Source of the DNA: Puffinus mauretanicus
Taxonomy: Eukaryota > Chordata > Aves > Procellariiformes > Procellariidae
DNA: 64,000 nucleotides
Assembly: GCA_023333565.1 (NCBI GenBank)
Contig: JAJKFH010003493.1
Coordinates: 744,001 to 808,000, forward strand
Direction of reading: 5' to 3'
The notes beneath the pieces are model-generated. The model saw nothing but the letters and a program-made list of their open reading frames with translations, did no database searches and was not told the DNA's origin. Position numbers and translations under genes: made by a program. Each line of letters begins with the position of its first letter. The first letter of the stretch is position 1. Shown piece after piece: positions 51,700 to 64,000 of the stretch.

Positions 51700-54600
51700 G
51701 CAGTAATTTTGCCAAAGGCAAAACAATGCAATAGTACAAAAGTACAGTTTTTGCCCAGATTTTCCTGCATCTCAGATGTGTCCTGAAATATAAAAGCCCT
51801 TCAAAGCATTTGTAGTTATAAGGATCTGATACTGAAGAACTGCAAGAATATGTTAAAATAAAATACTCTTGGATATTGAAAACTGCATAGAAATAAGAGA
51901 GGTAACACCCTGTGAATGCAGCACGTTCATGACACTGAACAGAATTCTATGCCTTATGAAGGTCACTAAACTATACTGATAATTACATAGATCATTTTTC
52001 ATTTGAAGGATTATTTGACCGTGGTCAACAGGGTACCAAATATAAGAGTACGGTTCTTTCTGGTACTGCTGCTCCTCCTATTTTCTTTAAAAGGGTTTGT
52101 GGGAAGAGGTCAATTTTCTAAACAAATTTTAGATAATCTATCCCTAATTTTTTGCATATACATGCTCACTTTCATGAAATATGATCGAAGTCTGATATAT
52201 GAATCTTTGAGTAACAAATTACAGTGCAATTATTCTTTCCAGAATTGTTTTAAAAATTTGAGAGAGAAAATAATCAGGAGATTATGTTCTAAAGAATGTA
52301 ACACCATAGCAAAATCATCCAAAAGACAAAGATAACAATGAAAATTTTGTCATTGTTAGAAGGCCTTTCAGGAAACACTGGAAGAAACCGACTTTTTCAT
52401 AGGAGATAATGTGAGTAGTACGTAACAAAGGTAGTATTTTATCCCATTTTGCTTTTAATGTTTGGAGAGAGTTTATTTATACTGAGAAATAATGAAGGAA
52501 CAAAAAAATTTCTTCCTTACTAACATAGGATACACCACTACCATCATTTTAGTTTATTACCACTCAATCACTCTTACAGTTTTCCTCCGTCACAAATTCA
52601 GAATCCTAACATTAACTCTGTACCTAATGTATGAGTAGGTAAAGCCAAAAGACAATCACTTCTGGACTTTCTTTTCTGAGTTCCATCCCCATGTGCTGGA
52701 TGATGCCTTGGGTCAAATGCCTTCAGGACAACTGACTTCAACTATGTGAAAATACACTTACTGCGTTCAACTTAGTCAAATACATGCTATTTGATACCTC
52801 AAAAGAGAACTTTTGGTTTTGCGCATTTTGGAAAAGATTTATAATAAATTTCAGTTGAAGAAATGCCTTAGGCCAATATGGTTGTCCTCAAAGCACGCTG
52901 CACTAATAGACAATCCACAAGTCTAATGTTTCTCTTAAAGCAAAGATTATGACCCATTGCCTTATAAATGGTATTCATTTCAATCTGATCTCCCGCTGCA
53001 CATAAATACAAAACCACCCTGTCAAAAGAATCAACAAAGCTTTCAGATCATGCAGAATACTTAAACACTGTACAGCCCTCCCCAGTCGCTTTTTTAAGTA
53101 GATGTACATCTGTAGAAAAAAAAGCACATGAATTCATGACCCCTTTCCAGGGGGCAGGGAGGGGGCGGGAAGCACCTATCCCTTTCACACCATAGTATAC
53201 TTTGACTCAAAACTGGCCCCTACAACACAGGTAAAACAAATAACTTCCAAAACATGCCCAAGAGGCTCTACAAGCAGTGTGCACGAGGATGCTTTTCAAT
53301 GCTAATACATGTAGATTATATAAATGTAGCCTTACTGTGTCTGACCTAAAGAATCATGGTAAGAAAATAAAGACAAGAAACAGAAGAGAGCTGAGAGCGC
53401 CCAAGTATGTCAAAAGCACTTCTCTTACAAGGCTTCCTATAATAAAAAGTATAATGGGAACCAAACAGGCTAGCGTAAGATATAAGAAACCCTGGGCTTC
53501 CCTGGGATACTGCTCCCAGGAGGGAACAGCAAAAGAAAGGTACTTTCATGTCCAAAGACAGTGCAGACCACTAATGTTTCAAGGACTGTGAAAGGAACAG
53601 AGCCCAAGCCACAAGCATCATTTTTCTGAAAAAAGTTAATTTGACATTTGAATATTATCCAAAATACTTCTTTTTCAAATTGAAGAAAGTATATGGAATA
53701 ACAAATAATAACAAATACTGAGTTATAATGCTGTATTTTAAAATCTGCTGCAATAGGCTGAGACATCTTCAGGAGGTATGGAAATTACTTTCTTCAAAAT
53801 CAATTAGAAATAAATTGCATAAAAAAGGCAGCCAAATATACATCCCTATAGATTCCTAACATTTAATAGCGAACTTCCATGGCAATCAAAGGGTTGAAGC
53901 ACACACACAAAGTGGGGACCTACTCGGGCATTATCTTTTCCATTTCAAATATTGTATTTGTGTTCAAATTCCCATGTGTGCTACTCATTGTTAAGTTTCT
54001 AACTACCATTGGAACACCAGGTCTGTGTAATCAAAAAAGTTTGCTCTGATATTGTCAGTCTCATTTGACTCTTACAGTTCATGATTTCCACATACCATCA
54101 TATATAGTAAGACTATGTAAGTTATCATTATTCTCTACAGTTCTTTAAATTAATTTCCTATTCACAAGACAGAGCTTGTATTGAATCCAGTTGAGACTTA
54201 GAAAGGCAGATCTCGGGTGTAATATTTGGGCAGACAATGAGGCAGAAGGGAGTAGCTCCGACTTTTTTTCTAAAGGTCTGAGCTTAGAAGTACATCCAAG
54301 ACCTTCATTAAGAATATGATGGCCCACTTGAAGGCTTACAGAAAACAAACACAGTAGCATTCCAATCCCTGCATCCTGCTTTGTCTGAGAAGAGCAGCAG
54401 AAACGTCAATACAATGTGAGAATGAGTTTCCATATCTGACTCTCCTTGATACACTGGATGCAAAAAGAAAAAAAAAAAGGTCTTTCTCAAAAAAGAACAC
54501 AGACAGGATGCAGCCCTTTTGAATTGCAACACTCTGGACTTCATCCATGTCCAAGTGATCAAAGTAATCAATTCTCACTGATCAAATGAGTTACCATAAA

Positions 54601-56940
54601 ATATAACTACTTAACTGGACATGTGGACAGAGTAGTAGTTCTGCTAATATAGTATATATAAAAGAACTAAACTGGATCAAGACTTGTCTTCCTTTTTACA
54701 GATGGGTCAAGTAAGTTACTTCAGAATGAGGAGAACTGCACCCCTGAACAGACCTGGAATTTCTGTAGGCCAACAAGAAAAGATTCAAATTGAAAATACA
54801 TGGAGTTCCTCATAGGAGGAATTATTTATCATATATGTAATTCTTGGAGTTCTCAGCAACATAACTTGTTTTTAGAAATAGTTTTCATTAATTGCAAAGG
54901 AATTTTAAAATTGCATTTTATAATTATAAATAAATATACTTCCAAAATGCAAAAATGCCTCTAGTCATCAGTTATCAGCAAAAATATGTATACTTTGTAA
55001 CTTTTTTCCTTGTACCTCTTCCTTCTCTCTCTACATGACTCACAAACTGTTTTAAAACAGCTCTGCAACATGCCTCAGAATTAGTTCCAGATCTTTTTAA
55101 ATAATTGCTGTCTCAGAGATAACTAAAAAGCAAAATTTAGCTAGCATATACATTATTCTTTTATGCAATATTATTTCTATTATTTGATCATTTAAAATAG
55201 TGGTTCAGAAGGACAGTATTTGTAGAAAAATGATTATTTTAACCATAAAAAAAGGGTTTCACATTGTCAAAGCATATAGAACTAAAAAAAAAAAAAAACA
55301 GCTCTCATTGATACTGATGTGAGCACAGATTAACTATCTTCGCTTTAGGTTAGGACATAACTTATCCTAGAGGTTTCACTTGTTTGAAATAAGTGAATAA
55401 TATTCAAATAATTGTATCTGAATATGAAATTATTGGGTAAATAGTGTAACTGACATTAGTAGAAACATCATTAAAAGCAAATACTTAAGACAAACATTTT
55501 ATTTATACACACAAATCAAAACAGACATCTTTACCTTTTGGGGCAGAACACTCTGGAAGAATGATTACAAAACAACACATGAGAAAGTAAAGTTCCTGAG
55601 GTTGAACTCTCTGGAAAGGGCTATGGATCTTTTGTTTGGTTGGTTTTTCCTCATCTTTCTCTCAGATATAGTATTAGGGTAGCTGCGGGAGTTCTACCTG
55701 GAGACAACAGGATTCTGGGGACAAAGGACCATACATGGCCATCTTCCATATTTCCACACATGGGTATAAGACAAGTATAAGAGGAAAATACATTATTTAT
55801 ATATAGGTATATACGTAAAAAAAAAATTGGGTTTATTTCATGTTTACCACAAATACTTCTTCATTGTGCCCACTGAAAATAAGATAAACCGGTTATACTA
55901 AGCATGGTTAATATGTTTCTTCACAACTAAAAATTACTTCTGTGGCCAAGGATCACATTGGCATACAGGAAATCATTAAGGAGTATTTTACTGCTGTCCA
56001 ATATGTTTACATGAACTAATTTTATAACATACCTGCAATGATGGAAGAAGCAAAGAATTATTGCTATTAGCTATTTTTAATACAATCTAGTCAGCAGATA
56101 ATTGTGTTTGCCTTAATGTTAACTAATGCCCCTCCTACTGTGTTTTAAAAGGAAGTGGATCAGCAGGAAACATTTAATTTACAGCAGCTTCTTGCTGTTT
56201 ATGTGAAAATCAGCTATCAGAATACCAAACGGTTATTTTATGTATGATTTCTTTCTTCCTTATTGATAAAAATTCCTCTTTTAGAAGAAAACTTACATAC
56301 CAAGTAACAGGGAGAAATATTTTAAAAATACATGAAATGTCAAAAGTTCAATTTTTTGCATTTATTGCAGTCTATACTCAGGCTGTTTCAGAGTATTAAG
56401 AATATTTGTGAAATTGTGTCTCTCAAAGCTGTAGCTAAGGAAACGCAGTTGTACACAACAATTATATATCCTAAAACTTAATACTATTAATCACTTTCAG
56501 TGTTATTACTGAGAGTGCTCAGCAAGAAATCTGAAAAGCAGAAGGGGAAGCATTTTTGATTTCTGTTTTTATTACTTTAGGATGTTTTGTCTTGTTTTCT
56601 TTTGGGTGACCTGACTTCATTTTCTTTTTGTCTGATTGACTGCAGTCCATATATTCATAAATACAAGCTGTGGATGTGCTTACACAAAATTCTATACAGT
56701 ATTTTCTAGGGCTTTTCAAACTGGACCACAGCTAGCCTGTTTGGAATGCCAGACAAGAATTAACAGCAAAATAAAACAAATAGTTGCCATTTAGCCTCTA
56801 GTATATTGGTAGTATTACACTGCAGGGTTATTTCACTTAGTCTTTTTTCTCCTCCAAGAGAAATGATTAAATATTTCATATGGATTGTATGCTAGTTGTG
56901 TATAAATAATTTCTGATAAGATGACCCTCATAAATAAACA
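51700..56940. other. AT-rich non-coding DNA between CR1 copies
   Basis: No gene or recognisable repeat. It holds the isolated G4-type motif at 53150 and several A-rich runs (for example near 55285). No LTR pair or target-site duplication was seen. Confidence 0.6.
53150..53169 (+). other. G-quadruplex-type motif
   Basis: Runs of five, three, five and three G with loops of two, one and one bases. It is an isolated GC-rich spot in AT-rich DNA with no gene or recognisable repeat around it. Confidence 0.75.
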
Positions 56941-56949
56941 AAAGACTTA

Positions 56950-58100
56950 GAATCATAGAACAGTTTGGGTTGGAAGGGACCTTTAAAGGTCATCTAGTCC
57001 AACGCCCCTGCCATGGGCAGAGACATCTTCAACTAGATCAGGTTGCTCAGGGTCCCGTCCAACCTGACCTTGAACGTTTCCAGGGATGGGGCACCTACCA
57101 CCTATGTGGGCAACCTCTGCCAGTGTTTCACCACCCTCATTGTAAAAAATTTCTTCCTTATATCTAGTCTAAATGTACCCTCTTTTAGTTTAAAACCATT
57201 CCCCTTGTCCTGTTGCAACAGGCCCTGCTAAAAAGTTTGTTGCTGTCTTTCTTATAAGCCCCCTTTAAGTACTGAAAGGCCGCAATAAGGTCTCCCCAAA
57301 GCCTTCTCTTCTCCAGGCTGAACAACCCCAACTCTCTCAGCCTTTCTTCAGAGGAGAGGTGTTCCATCCCCCTGATCATCTTCGTGGCCCTCCTCTGGAC
57401 CTGCTCCAACAGGTCCGTGTCTTTCCTGTGCTAAGGACTCCAGAGCTGGACGCAGTACTCCAGGTGGGGTCTCACCAGAGCAGAGTAGAGGGGCAGAATC
57501 ACCTCCCTCAACCTGCTAGCCACACTTCTTTTGATGCAGCCCAGGTGGGCCTTCTGGGCTGCGAGCGTATGTTTTCAGCTCATGTCCAGCTTTTTGTCCA
57601 CCAGTACCCCCAAGTCCTTCTCGGCAGGTCTGCTCTCAATCCCTTCATCCGCCAGCTCTTATTAATACCAGGGGTTGCCCTGACCCAGGTGCAGGACCTT
57701 GCACTTGGCCTTGTTGAACCTCATGAGGTTCACACGGGCCCACTTCTTGAGCTTGTCCAGGTACCTCTGGATGGCATCCTGTCCCTCGGGCGTGTCGACT
57801 GCACCACTCAGCTTGGTGTTGTCTGCAAACTTGCTGAGGGTGCACTCGATCCCACTGCCTATGTCATTGATAAACAGTACTGGTCCCAATACGGACCCCT
57901 GTGGGACACCACTCATCACCGATCTCCATCTGGACATTGAGCTGTTGACCACTACCCTCCGGATGCAACCATCCAACCAATTCCTCACCCACCGGACAGT
58001 CCACCCATCAAATCCATCTCCAGTTTAGAGAGAAGGGTGTTGTGGGGGACCGTGTCAAAGGCCTTACAGAGGTCCAGAGAGACGACATCTGTAGCCCCAT
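56950..58100 (-). mobile_element. CR1 LINE, 5'-truncated and inactivated (RT to 3' end)
   Basis: Minus-strand CR1 non-LTR retrotransposon of about 1.15 kb. Its 3' terminus at about 56950 shows the usual tail (reverse complement of AGAATCATAGAAC followed by the GGTTGGAAGGGACC block). Reading 5' to 3' on the minus strand, the reverse transcriptase shows [19 protein letters not shown] (near 58075-58020), [21 protein letters not shown] (near 57910-57870), and FADNTKL (near 57830), then the C-terminal [13 protein letters not shown] block (near 57340). The catalytic FADD is changed to FADN. KAFDTVPH lies one frame away from WVRNWLDG, so there is a frameshift, and a stop lies at about 57664. The 5' end is lost beyond about 58100, the usual CR1 truncation. 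It cannot encode a working enzyme. Confidence 0.95.
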
Positions 58101-59545
58101 CTGACTTCCATGTATCTTACATACCCACAACAACTGTTTCAACAGAGCATCTTAGCACACCTTTCCTTTAAAAAGATTTTATCATTTTGTGAAATGTCAT
58201 TAAATATCCATAAGACTCACAATTTCAAAAAGCTGAAATATGATCTCCAGCCATATAATTTCATAAAAGAGTGGCTGGACATCAACTGTGAAAAAAGACT
58301 CTTTCTTTTCACCATTTAGCAATAATTGTAGTACTTAATAAATTGCAGCAGAATAAGCTAATAGGGCAATGATTCCACAGTTCTACATTCTGAAAAACAG
58401 CTTTTCTGTCTATGAGCAATGAGGCAAAACTCTGTTGCCTAAATATCTCACAAACTAATCTAAGTTATATAGATCTTTAAGTACTTAATTTCACTGATAA
58501 ATGAGACATTTCAAGGTATAAATGGTCTATGCTGTTACCCAACAAGAATTGCATCTGCTGTTGTTTTCATTGACATAGTTTGGACCAAAAATTAAAGCCT
58601 GATAAAAATCACAATGAAAATCTAACTCATTAGAAGCAGCAGTAAGTTGTTTAGCAAGATGATCAGATATGAATTTGGGAAAAGGAATTCTTACTTAAGA
58701 GTATTTCTAACTTCTGAATAAAATAATTTTACATTTACTCTTTAGCGTTCCTTAAAATATTTAACTATTGCCTTACCCGTGTCTTCTCTTTCAAAATTCT
58801 TTGTTATAGGGATCTTGCAACCACAGGGAGCTTCTACCTTTCAACACCGTTGTGAATTTACTACTTAGAAATAGTGGTTATATCCCAGAACAGGGTTTCT
58901 ATTTGTCCTTACTCACTCCTCACTGAAACACACTAAAAGCACACTTTATCCACATGAACCACAGATACATAATGACTAGCTGAAGAATGCAGAAATAACT
59001 TAGTAAATTATTCTGCATGTTAGTCATAGTGTTATCAAGTAATGAAGAGTTATTAGTTTATACAGTTTATTAGATTACATAAAAACATTTTTAAAAGCCT
59101 ACTCCAAAACTTTCTCTTTTGTCCAAGTCCATATCTATTTTCATTAGTTTGTTGTCCCTAAGAGAGAAAAAATAAATTCTGGTATTTGAGCAACAATTAG
59201 CTGTAATGCTTTATTTATTTATACTGTATGCTAATAAATTTGGCTACAAAATGAACTTCAATATATATTTAAATTTATCATTATAGAAGTTTTTCCAATT
59301 AAAAAGTAAATTAAATGCTACACCAAGCTTGTATGTGCGAAAAGTCAAAATTTGAGAATTTTGCTCGTACAGCTAAGACCCTAGCCTTGACACATTGGCT
59401 GAAACATAGTGGGGGTTTTTTGTACATAAGTACCAAAAAGGAAAGGTAAAGAAAACTATGTCAATGGACTCTTGACCAAAAGATTAGACTTATCGCCAAA
59501 GGAAACAAAAGCTATTTAAGATGATAAACTGCTCTTCATCACCAG

Positions 59546-59588
59546 TTTTCCTTATTTCCTTATTTTCCTTATTTCCTATTATTTCCTT
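59546..59588 (+). repeat. Short tandem repeat of a TTTTCCTTATTTCCTTA unit
   Basis: About two and a half copies of a 17-base unit made from TTCCTTA sub-units, with small changes in the last copies. It is a simple minisatellite and lies about 50 bases before the MIR relic. Confidence 0.8.
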
Positions 59589-59639
59589 AGAATTGCTTAT
59601 TAAAATTTCATGGTATTATAAGGAAAGTAAACTCTGGTC

Positions 59640-59800
59640 ACTTGGTTAGGACAGTCTGGTGATGGGGCTCTCATCCCTGACTCTGCCACTGACCTGTTCT
59701 GAAATACTGGGTAAGATGGTTCATTTCTTTGAGTCTCCATCTTCCTTCTGATTATCTGTCAGCTCTATTTATACACATTTGGAAGTATTTGGAAGGGGTT
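59640..59800 (+). mobile_element. MIR-type SINE relic
   Basis: CTGACTCTGCCACTGACCTG, followed by TGAAATACTGGGTAAGATGGTTC and TTTGAGTCTCCATCTTCC, follows the MIR core order (TCTGCCACTTACTAGCTGTG, CTTGGGCAAGT, CTCAGTTTCC). The right half is poorly preserved. Confidence 0.6.
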
Positions 59801-62800
59801 ACCTTTCAGTCTGTTTCTACAGTGTCCCATGGAGTACACTTTTTGATGCACTTAATATATATAATAAAAATTTACTATTATTTATTAAGATTTTCTAAAT
59901 TAGTATACACTAAGGAAAACCAGGTAAATTTATTGTGGTATTTCCAATAAATGGTAGATAGGTAATCATTAAAAAATACTAATGGTTCACAATCAGTTCA
60001 GAAGCACAAATCAACCAAACAATAAATAGCTTTCTTTTCAAGTGCTGCTTGTGCTAACACTTAAAATCTAAAGCTACTTCTTAATTTGTCAGCCTGTGTG
60101 CTGAAGCCAGCTTAAGGAGTTCCTGCTCACATCAAATCTTGAACCACTCTGCACAGCTAAGATTTGTCTTCGTAACTCTTTCTGGGACTGTAACGTAAGC
60201 CCTGTAACTACTTCTGTGCAAACAAATAAAAACCTATGGTCTCTGACTTTTACCTGTACTTACATAAATATTATATGTAGTTCTCAGAAAGTGTCTGTTT
60301 TAAAAAAACTTATAATAGTGTCTCATCCCTTTTTCTTATACATAAGACAGTAATGTTCCTTCCTCAAGCCTTTCTCTCTCATTCCCCGAATCTCATGAAT
60401 TTCAGACCCTATCCACCTTGTCAAAAATGTCTTTGGGCATTTGTAGTCACTCACAAGAGAAAATCAGTAGTCACCCATACCTGTTTTTCAAATGCCTAGA
60501 AGGACAAGAAGTCCTGAAGTCGCTACTTAGAAATGTGATCAAATGAAAATGCAGGTCTGTTTATTTCAAGTCTTCAGTCACACCAATGTTACTGGTTATA
60601 ACAATAATTATTACTTCCCCTCCTTATAATACTAACAATTATATAGTTATAAGAGTGTGAATTACATCTCATTATCATTTATCTGATTCTCCATACTCTC
60701 AGTCCTACAATATTGTTCTATCAGGTTTTATTGTGAGCACAGCCTATCTGCAAACCTCTTACTTACTGGTAATAATGTATTCAACAACCTCAACTTTTGT
60801 GTTCACACGTAGTTTGAAGAAATAGCAATTTAAATGTTTTCAATGTGTAAATTTAACTTATTTTTAAGGTGATACTAATTTTATGCCTTTTTAACACTCT
60901 TTTTTCACAGTAGATTTGAACTCTTTGTAAGTTCAAGCAAACAAGGACTGACTGCCTAAACAGTAGTACATAAAGTCCTGCACTTCTGTTTAATAAGTGA
61001 TTTTTATAAAATTATGCTGTACGAAGAACAAGCATTTTTAATTAAGAGCAGCAGAAACTGCTATAGTAAATTCCATGTTTGGGTTGAGGTTTGTTCTAAT
61101 AAATTGTGTATTTTTTAACAAGAAAGCTTATCTAAGAAGTATGATACCAATATGCCAATTATTTTTAAAACATCTCTACTGAGAATATACTTCAGATCAA
61201 TTAACATGATGCTTTAGTCCTAGCTGCTGTAGATTTTCCCTAAACTTTTTTCTATAGGTCAAAATGGTGCACTGAAAACCTGCTGAAGCAATATGCTACT
61301 ATTTAACAAGTTCAGCATTTAAAAATAGAATAGATAGTATCCCTGTATCTTCTAGTGGATCATTGTAAAAAAGAACAATTTGGCATGATTTAACATGACA
61401 CATAAAAACTGCTGTGAATGGAATAGCAACAATATTACAACTTTAAAAGAATATTATATAATGTAAATTATACAGAAGAGCTCACTTACATTATCTTCAG
61501 CATTAAAATCAATTTCTTTCTTCTAGCTCTTTCCAGTGCAACTCAAAACATGAAGCTTTCTAAATCTCCTGTTTAATGACTAAAATAATCCAGTATTCAT
61601 CCTGGACTTCTCCTCTAATTGACAAATCCCGATGAACTTTGTATTTTCTGCTTCAAATTTTGCCCTTACAGAATGAAATTATGTAATGGTATACTATTAT
61701 GTTTAGTCTCACCACATTTCTAAAATAAGTGTTTCCTAAACCCCATTTATGTTCAAATAAATGATCACAAGTATTCTGGACCAAAAATACTCCAAATAAA
61801 TATATCACAGAATTCCAGGCAAAAATTAAGTACCATAGTGCCCACTTACGCTTTCATACTTCATCACTTAGAATGCAAAGGTAGGCTTCTCCAGTAAGAT
61901 TCTATAACATATTTTTCATGTTCTTGAATCAGGTGTCAAGCAAAAAATAAGTACAATTGTTGTTGAACACCTAAGAATATTGTATTCTCTTTATGCAGTT
62001 CTATAAGAAACAGTTGATCTCCTGTCCTTAGATCCTTAAGATTTTTTATTAGATTCATGACACTGCATCAATTTCAACTTTCTGCTAGTGACATTGTCAA
62101 TTTATTTGTCTCAAAAGAAAGCACTAACTAAACAATTTTGGTATTAAAAGTGTACTAGATGACAATCCATTAATCCATCTGTCAAAGACTGCTCATCCAT
62201 TTTTAATTCTCTCATCTAGGTTAAGATTTCTCTTAAAAGGTCACAGTTAATTCAGTCCTCTGACTTTTATGTTTTGCACAATGTCAAGGAATGTTACCAC
62301 AATAATCAGTAGTTCTGTGCTTTTAAAGTGAAGATGTTCCTAAATTAAAAAACCTATGTTTATCTCTCTGTTCATGCTTCTTTTTCCTCAGGTGATGATA
62401 ACTTTTAAATTGTTCAAGTAAAACACAAACAACTGATACGACATGGGAAAACAGAAGAAGAAAGTGATAGAATGAAATATTTTAAGATGCAATATTTTTA
62501 AGCTTACTCATTTTTATTTCCTATTCCTTCTAATAGTTCAACAAAAATTTCTTCCTTAATTATTCACTAATGAATTCTGGAGAGATACAGAAGGTTAAAT
62601 AATTTTCCTTTTTTACACTGAATGGTAAGTATAAGGCATAGAACTTCCAATATTAAGAAAACCCCAGAGATTCCCATGCCAGAATAACTTCAACCACTGG
62701 CCCATCTACTCCTACACTTTGTATGGCTGACAAAATCAGCACCACTGCTATTCTCTATGTTTGCCCATATTTCTCAGTGAATTTTTGTCCGTCTCCATAA

Positions 62801-63399
62801 AACTTGGCTCCAAAAAAACCCCAATACTTCCCTGTATAGTCTACAACTGGATTCCCACACATAACAGAAGTACAACATTTTGCCTTTTTACGTGGCTACT
62901 GACATTTTTACAAATGCTATTGTATTTTTGTAGTTCTCGCAGCACAAAGAAAGCAATGCTCATTTGAAAAAGACTGACTAGGAATTAATTCAAGCTCAAA
63001 TAATCTTGACTAAATGACAAACTTTGCTGCATTATAAAAATAAGATAGCATTTCCAACAGTTTATGATTATAAAATACCATCTTTTGCAGATTATCAAGA
63101 CAGGAGGGCAAGCAGATTTCATTCTGTAAGGTCTCTTCCTCCTGAGTATAGAAAACGAAAATACGTGCATTGTACGTGGCAAACAGAAAATAGAGGTTAA
63201 TGTTATTTCCTTTCTTTTGCTTTTTGGAGGGACTTGTTTTATATTTCAGAATTTTAACAAAGAGGTAGAAAAATATCAAGGCCAAAAGAGACTATAACTA
63301 AATTAGCATAAGCAGACTTCCTATACGGGCCAAAGAATCTCCTGCTATTAAATCAAAACTAAATGTCTTTGTAAAGATTCCAAGTAATGACAACCTAAA

Positions 63400-63740
63400 T
63401 CATGTGTTCCAAAGATTAGTTACCCTTATCGTTCAAAGATATGCACCTTATTTATTAGTCTGAATTTGTCCACCTTCAGTTTCGAGCTTTTGGACCTTAT
63501 TATATTCTTTACTTTTTTAAGGCCATCAAATACTTGAAATCTCATTTTCATGCACCTATTTGTGGACTCTGATCAAATTACATCTGAATCCTCCCTCAAA
63601 CATATTGAACAGATTGAGCTTTCTAAGCCTCTCATTATAACTCACATTACAAGAAGCCCACAAACATTCTTATAGCTATTTCTGAACACTTTTTCAATAA
63701 TTTTTCCTTTTTGAAATATAACAACCATAAATGAAAATAA
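63400..63740 (-). mobile_element. Ancient CR1-like LINE relic, antisense
   Basis: The plus strand resembles the reverse complement of the C-terminal/3' region of old amniote CR1 families. The best block is GATTGAGCTTTCTAAGCCTC followed by TCATTATAACTCACATTACA, and then the region around CATTCTTATAGCTATTTCTGAACACTTTTT. Similarity is weak and indels are common, which fits great age. Exact limits are uncertain. Confidence 0.6.
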
Positions 63741-64000
63741 TATTACAGGAATAGTCTAACTTACGCCATTAGCTAATGTTGTCCTACTTCTCTATTGCTA
63801 TACCATTTCTATGTCAGCAAACACTACAGACAAAAGTGATCTACACACCTAAACACATTACTCTGATTTTAGAGTACAAAAGATCTAAAACAACTTCTGA
63901 AGAAAATAAACCATTAAATATATGAGGGTAAATGGAAAATGAGATAAAATGAAATGACTACCAAACTAATCCTGTTTGAATGACTAGATGTCTTTGATAA

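Larger units (their letters stand above)
58101..63399. other. AT-rich non-coding DNA
   Basis: Very AT-rich. It contains the 17-base tandem repeat and the MIR relic near 59.6 kb. No gene is supported; frames are all under about 95 codons. Confidence 0.6.

Noticed and set aside
57359..58028. Plus-strand frames of 109 and 193 codons
   Set aside because: They are antisense to the minus-strand CR1 reverse transcriptase and only mirror its coding sequence.

Overview
The window looks like a piece of a bird chromosome (at least a sauropsid). The clearest repeats are CR1 LINEs whose 3' ends finish in the ATTCTATGA-type tail characteristic of archosaurs. Repeat density is low, there are no Alu, B1 or L1 elements, and one sharp CpG island sits in otherwise AT-rich non-coding DNA. 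There are no prokaryotic-style operons; nearly all open frames are short and many begin at GTG or TTG, as expected by chance.

Layout. 1-27.4 kb: non-coding DNA with very few recognisable repeats, a few GC-richer patches, one unusually long open frame (13658-14608) and two stretches that resemble conserved regulatory DNA (about 7.64-8.10 and 14.82-15.13 kb). 27.5-28.45 kb: CpG island with the only well-supported coding exon. It is a minus-strand first exon encoding 60 residues from an ATG at 28224 to a consensus splice donor at 28045/28044. 28.29-28.85 kb: the upstream flank of that exon, with an 81-base pyrimidine tract, a (GT)15 tract followed by an alternating GT/GC tract, and G-quadruplex-type runs on both strands. 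29-64 kb: AT-rich DNA upstream of the gene, carrying three fairly young CR1 fragments (50.56, 51.09 and 56.95 kb) and several very old LINE and SINE relics.

Interpretation. If the minus-strand exon is real, everything to its left is probably a long first intron and everything to its right is 5' intergenic DNA. I do not recognise the protein, so the gene is unnamed. Nothing here makes a convincing case for a new biological system. The items most worth checking are the identity of the CpG-island gene, the structure-prone DNA flanking its start, the 951-base open frame, and the two candidate regulatory blocks. Repeat family names come from remembered consensus features and were not confirmed by a database search.
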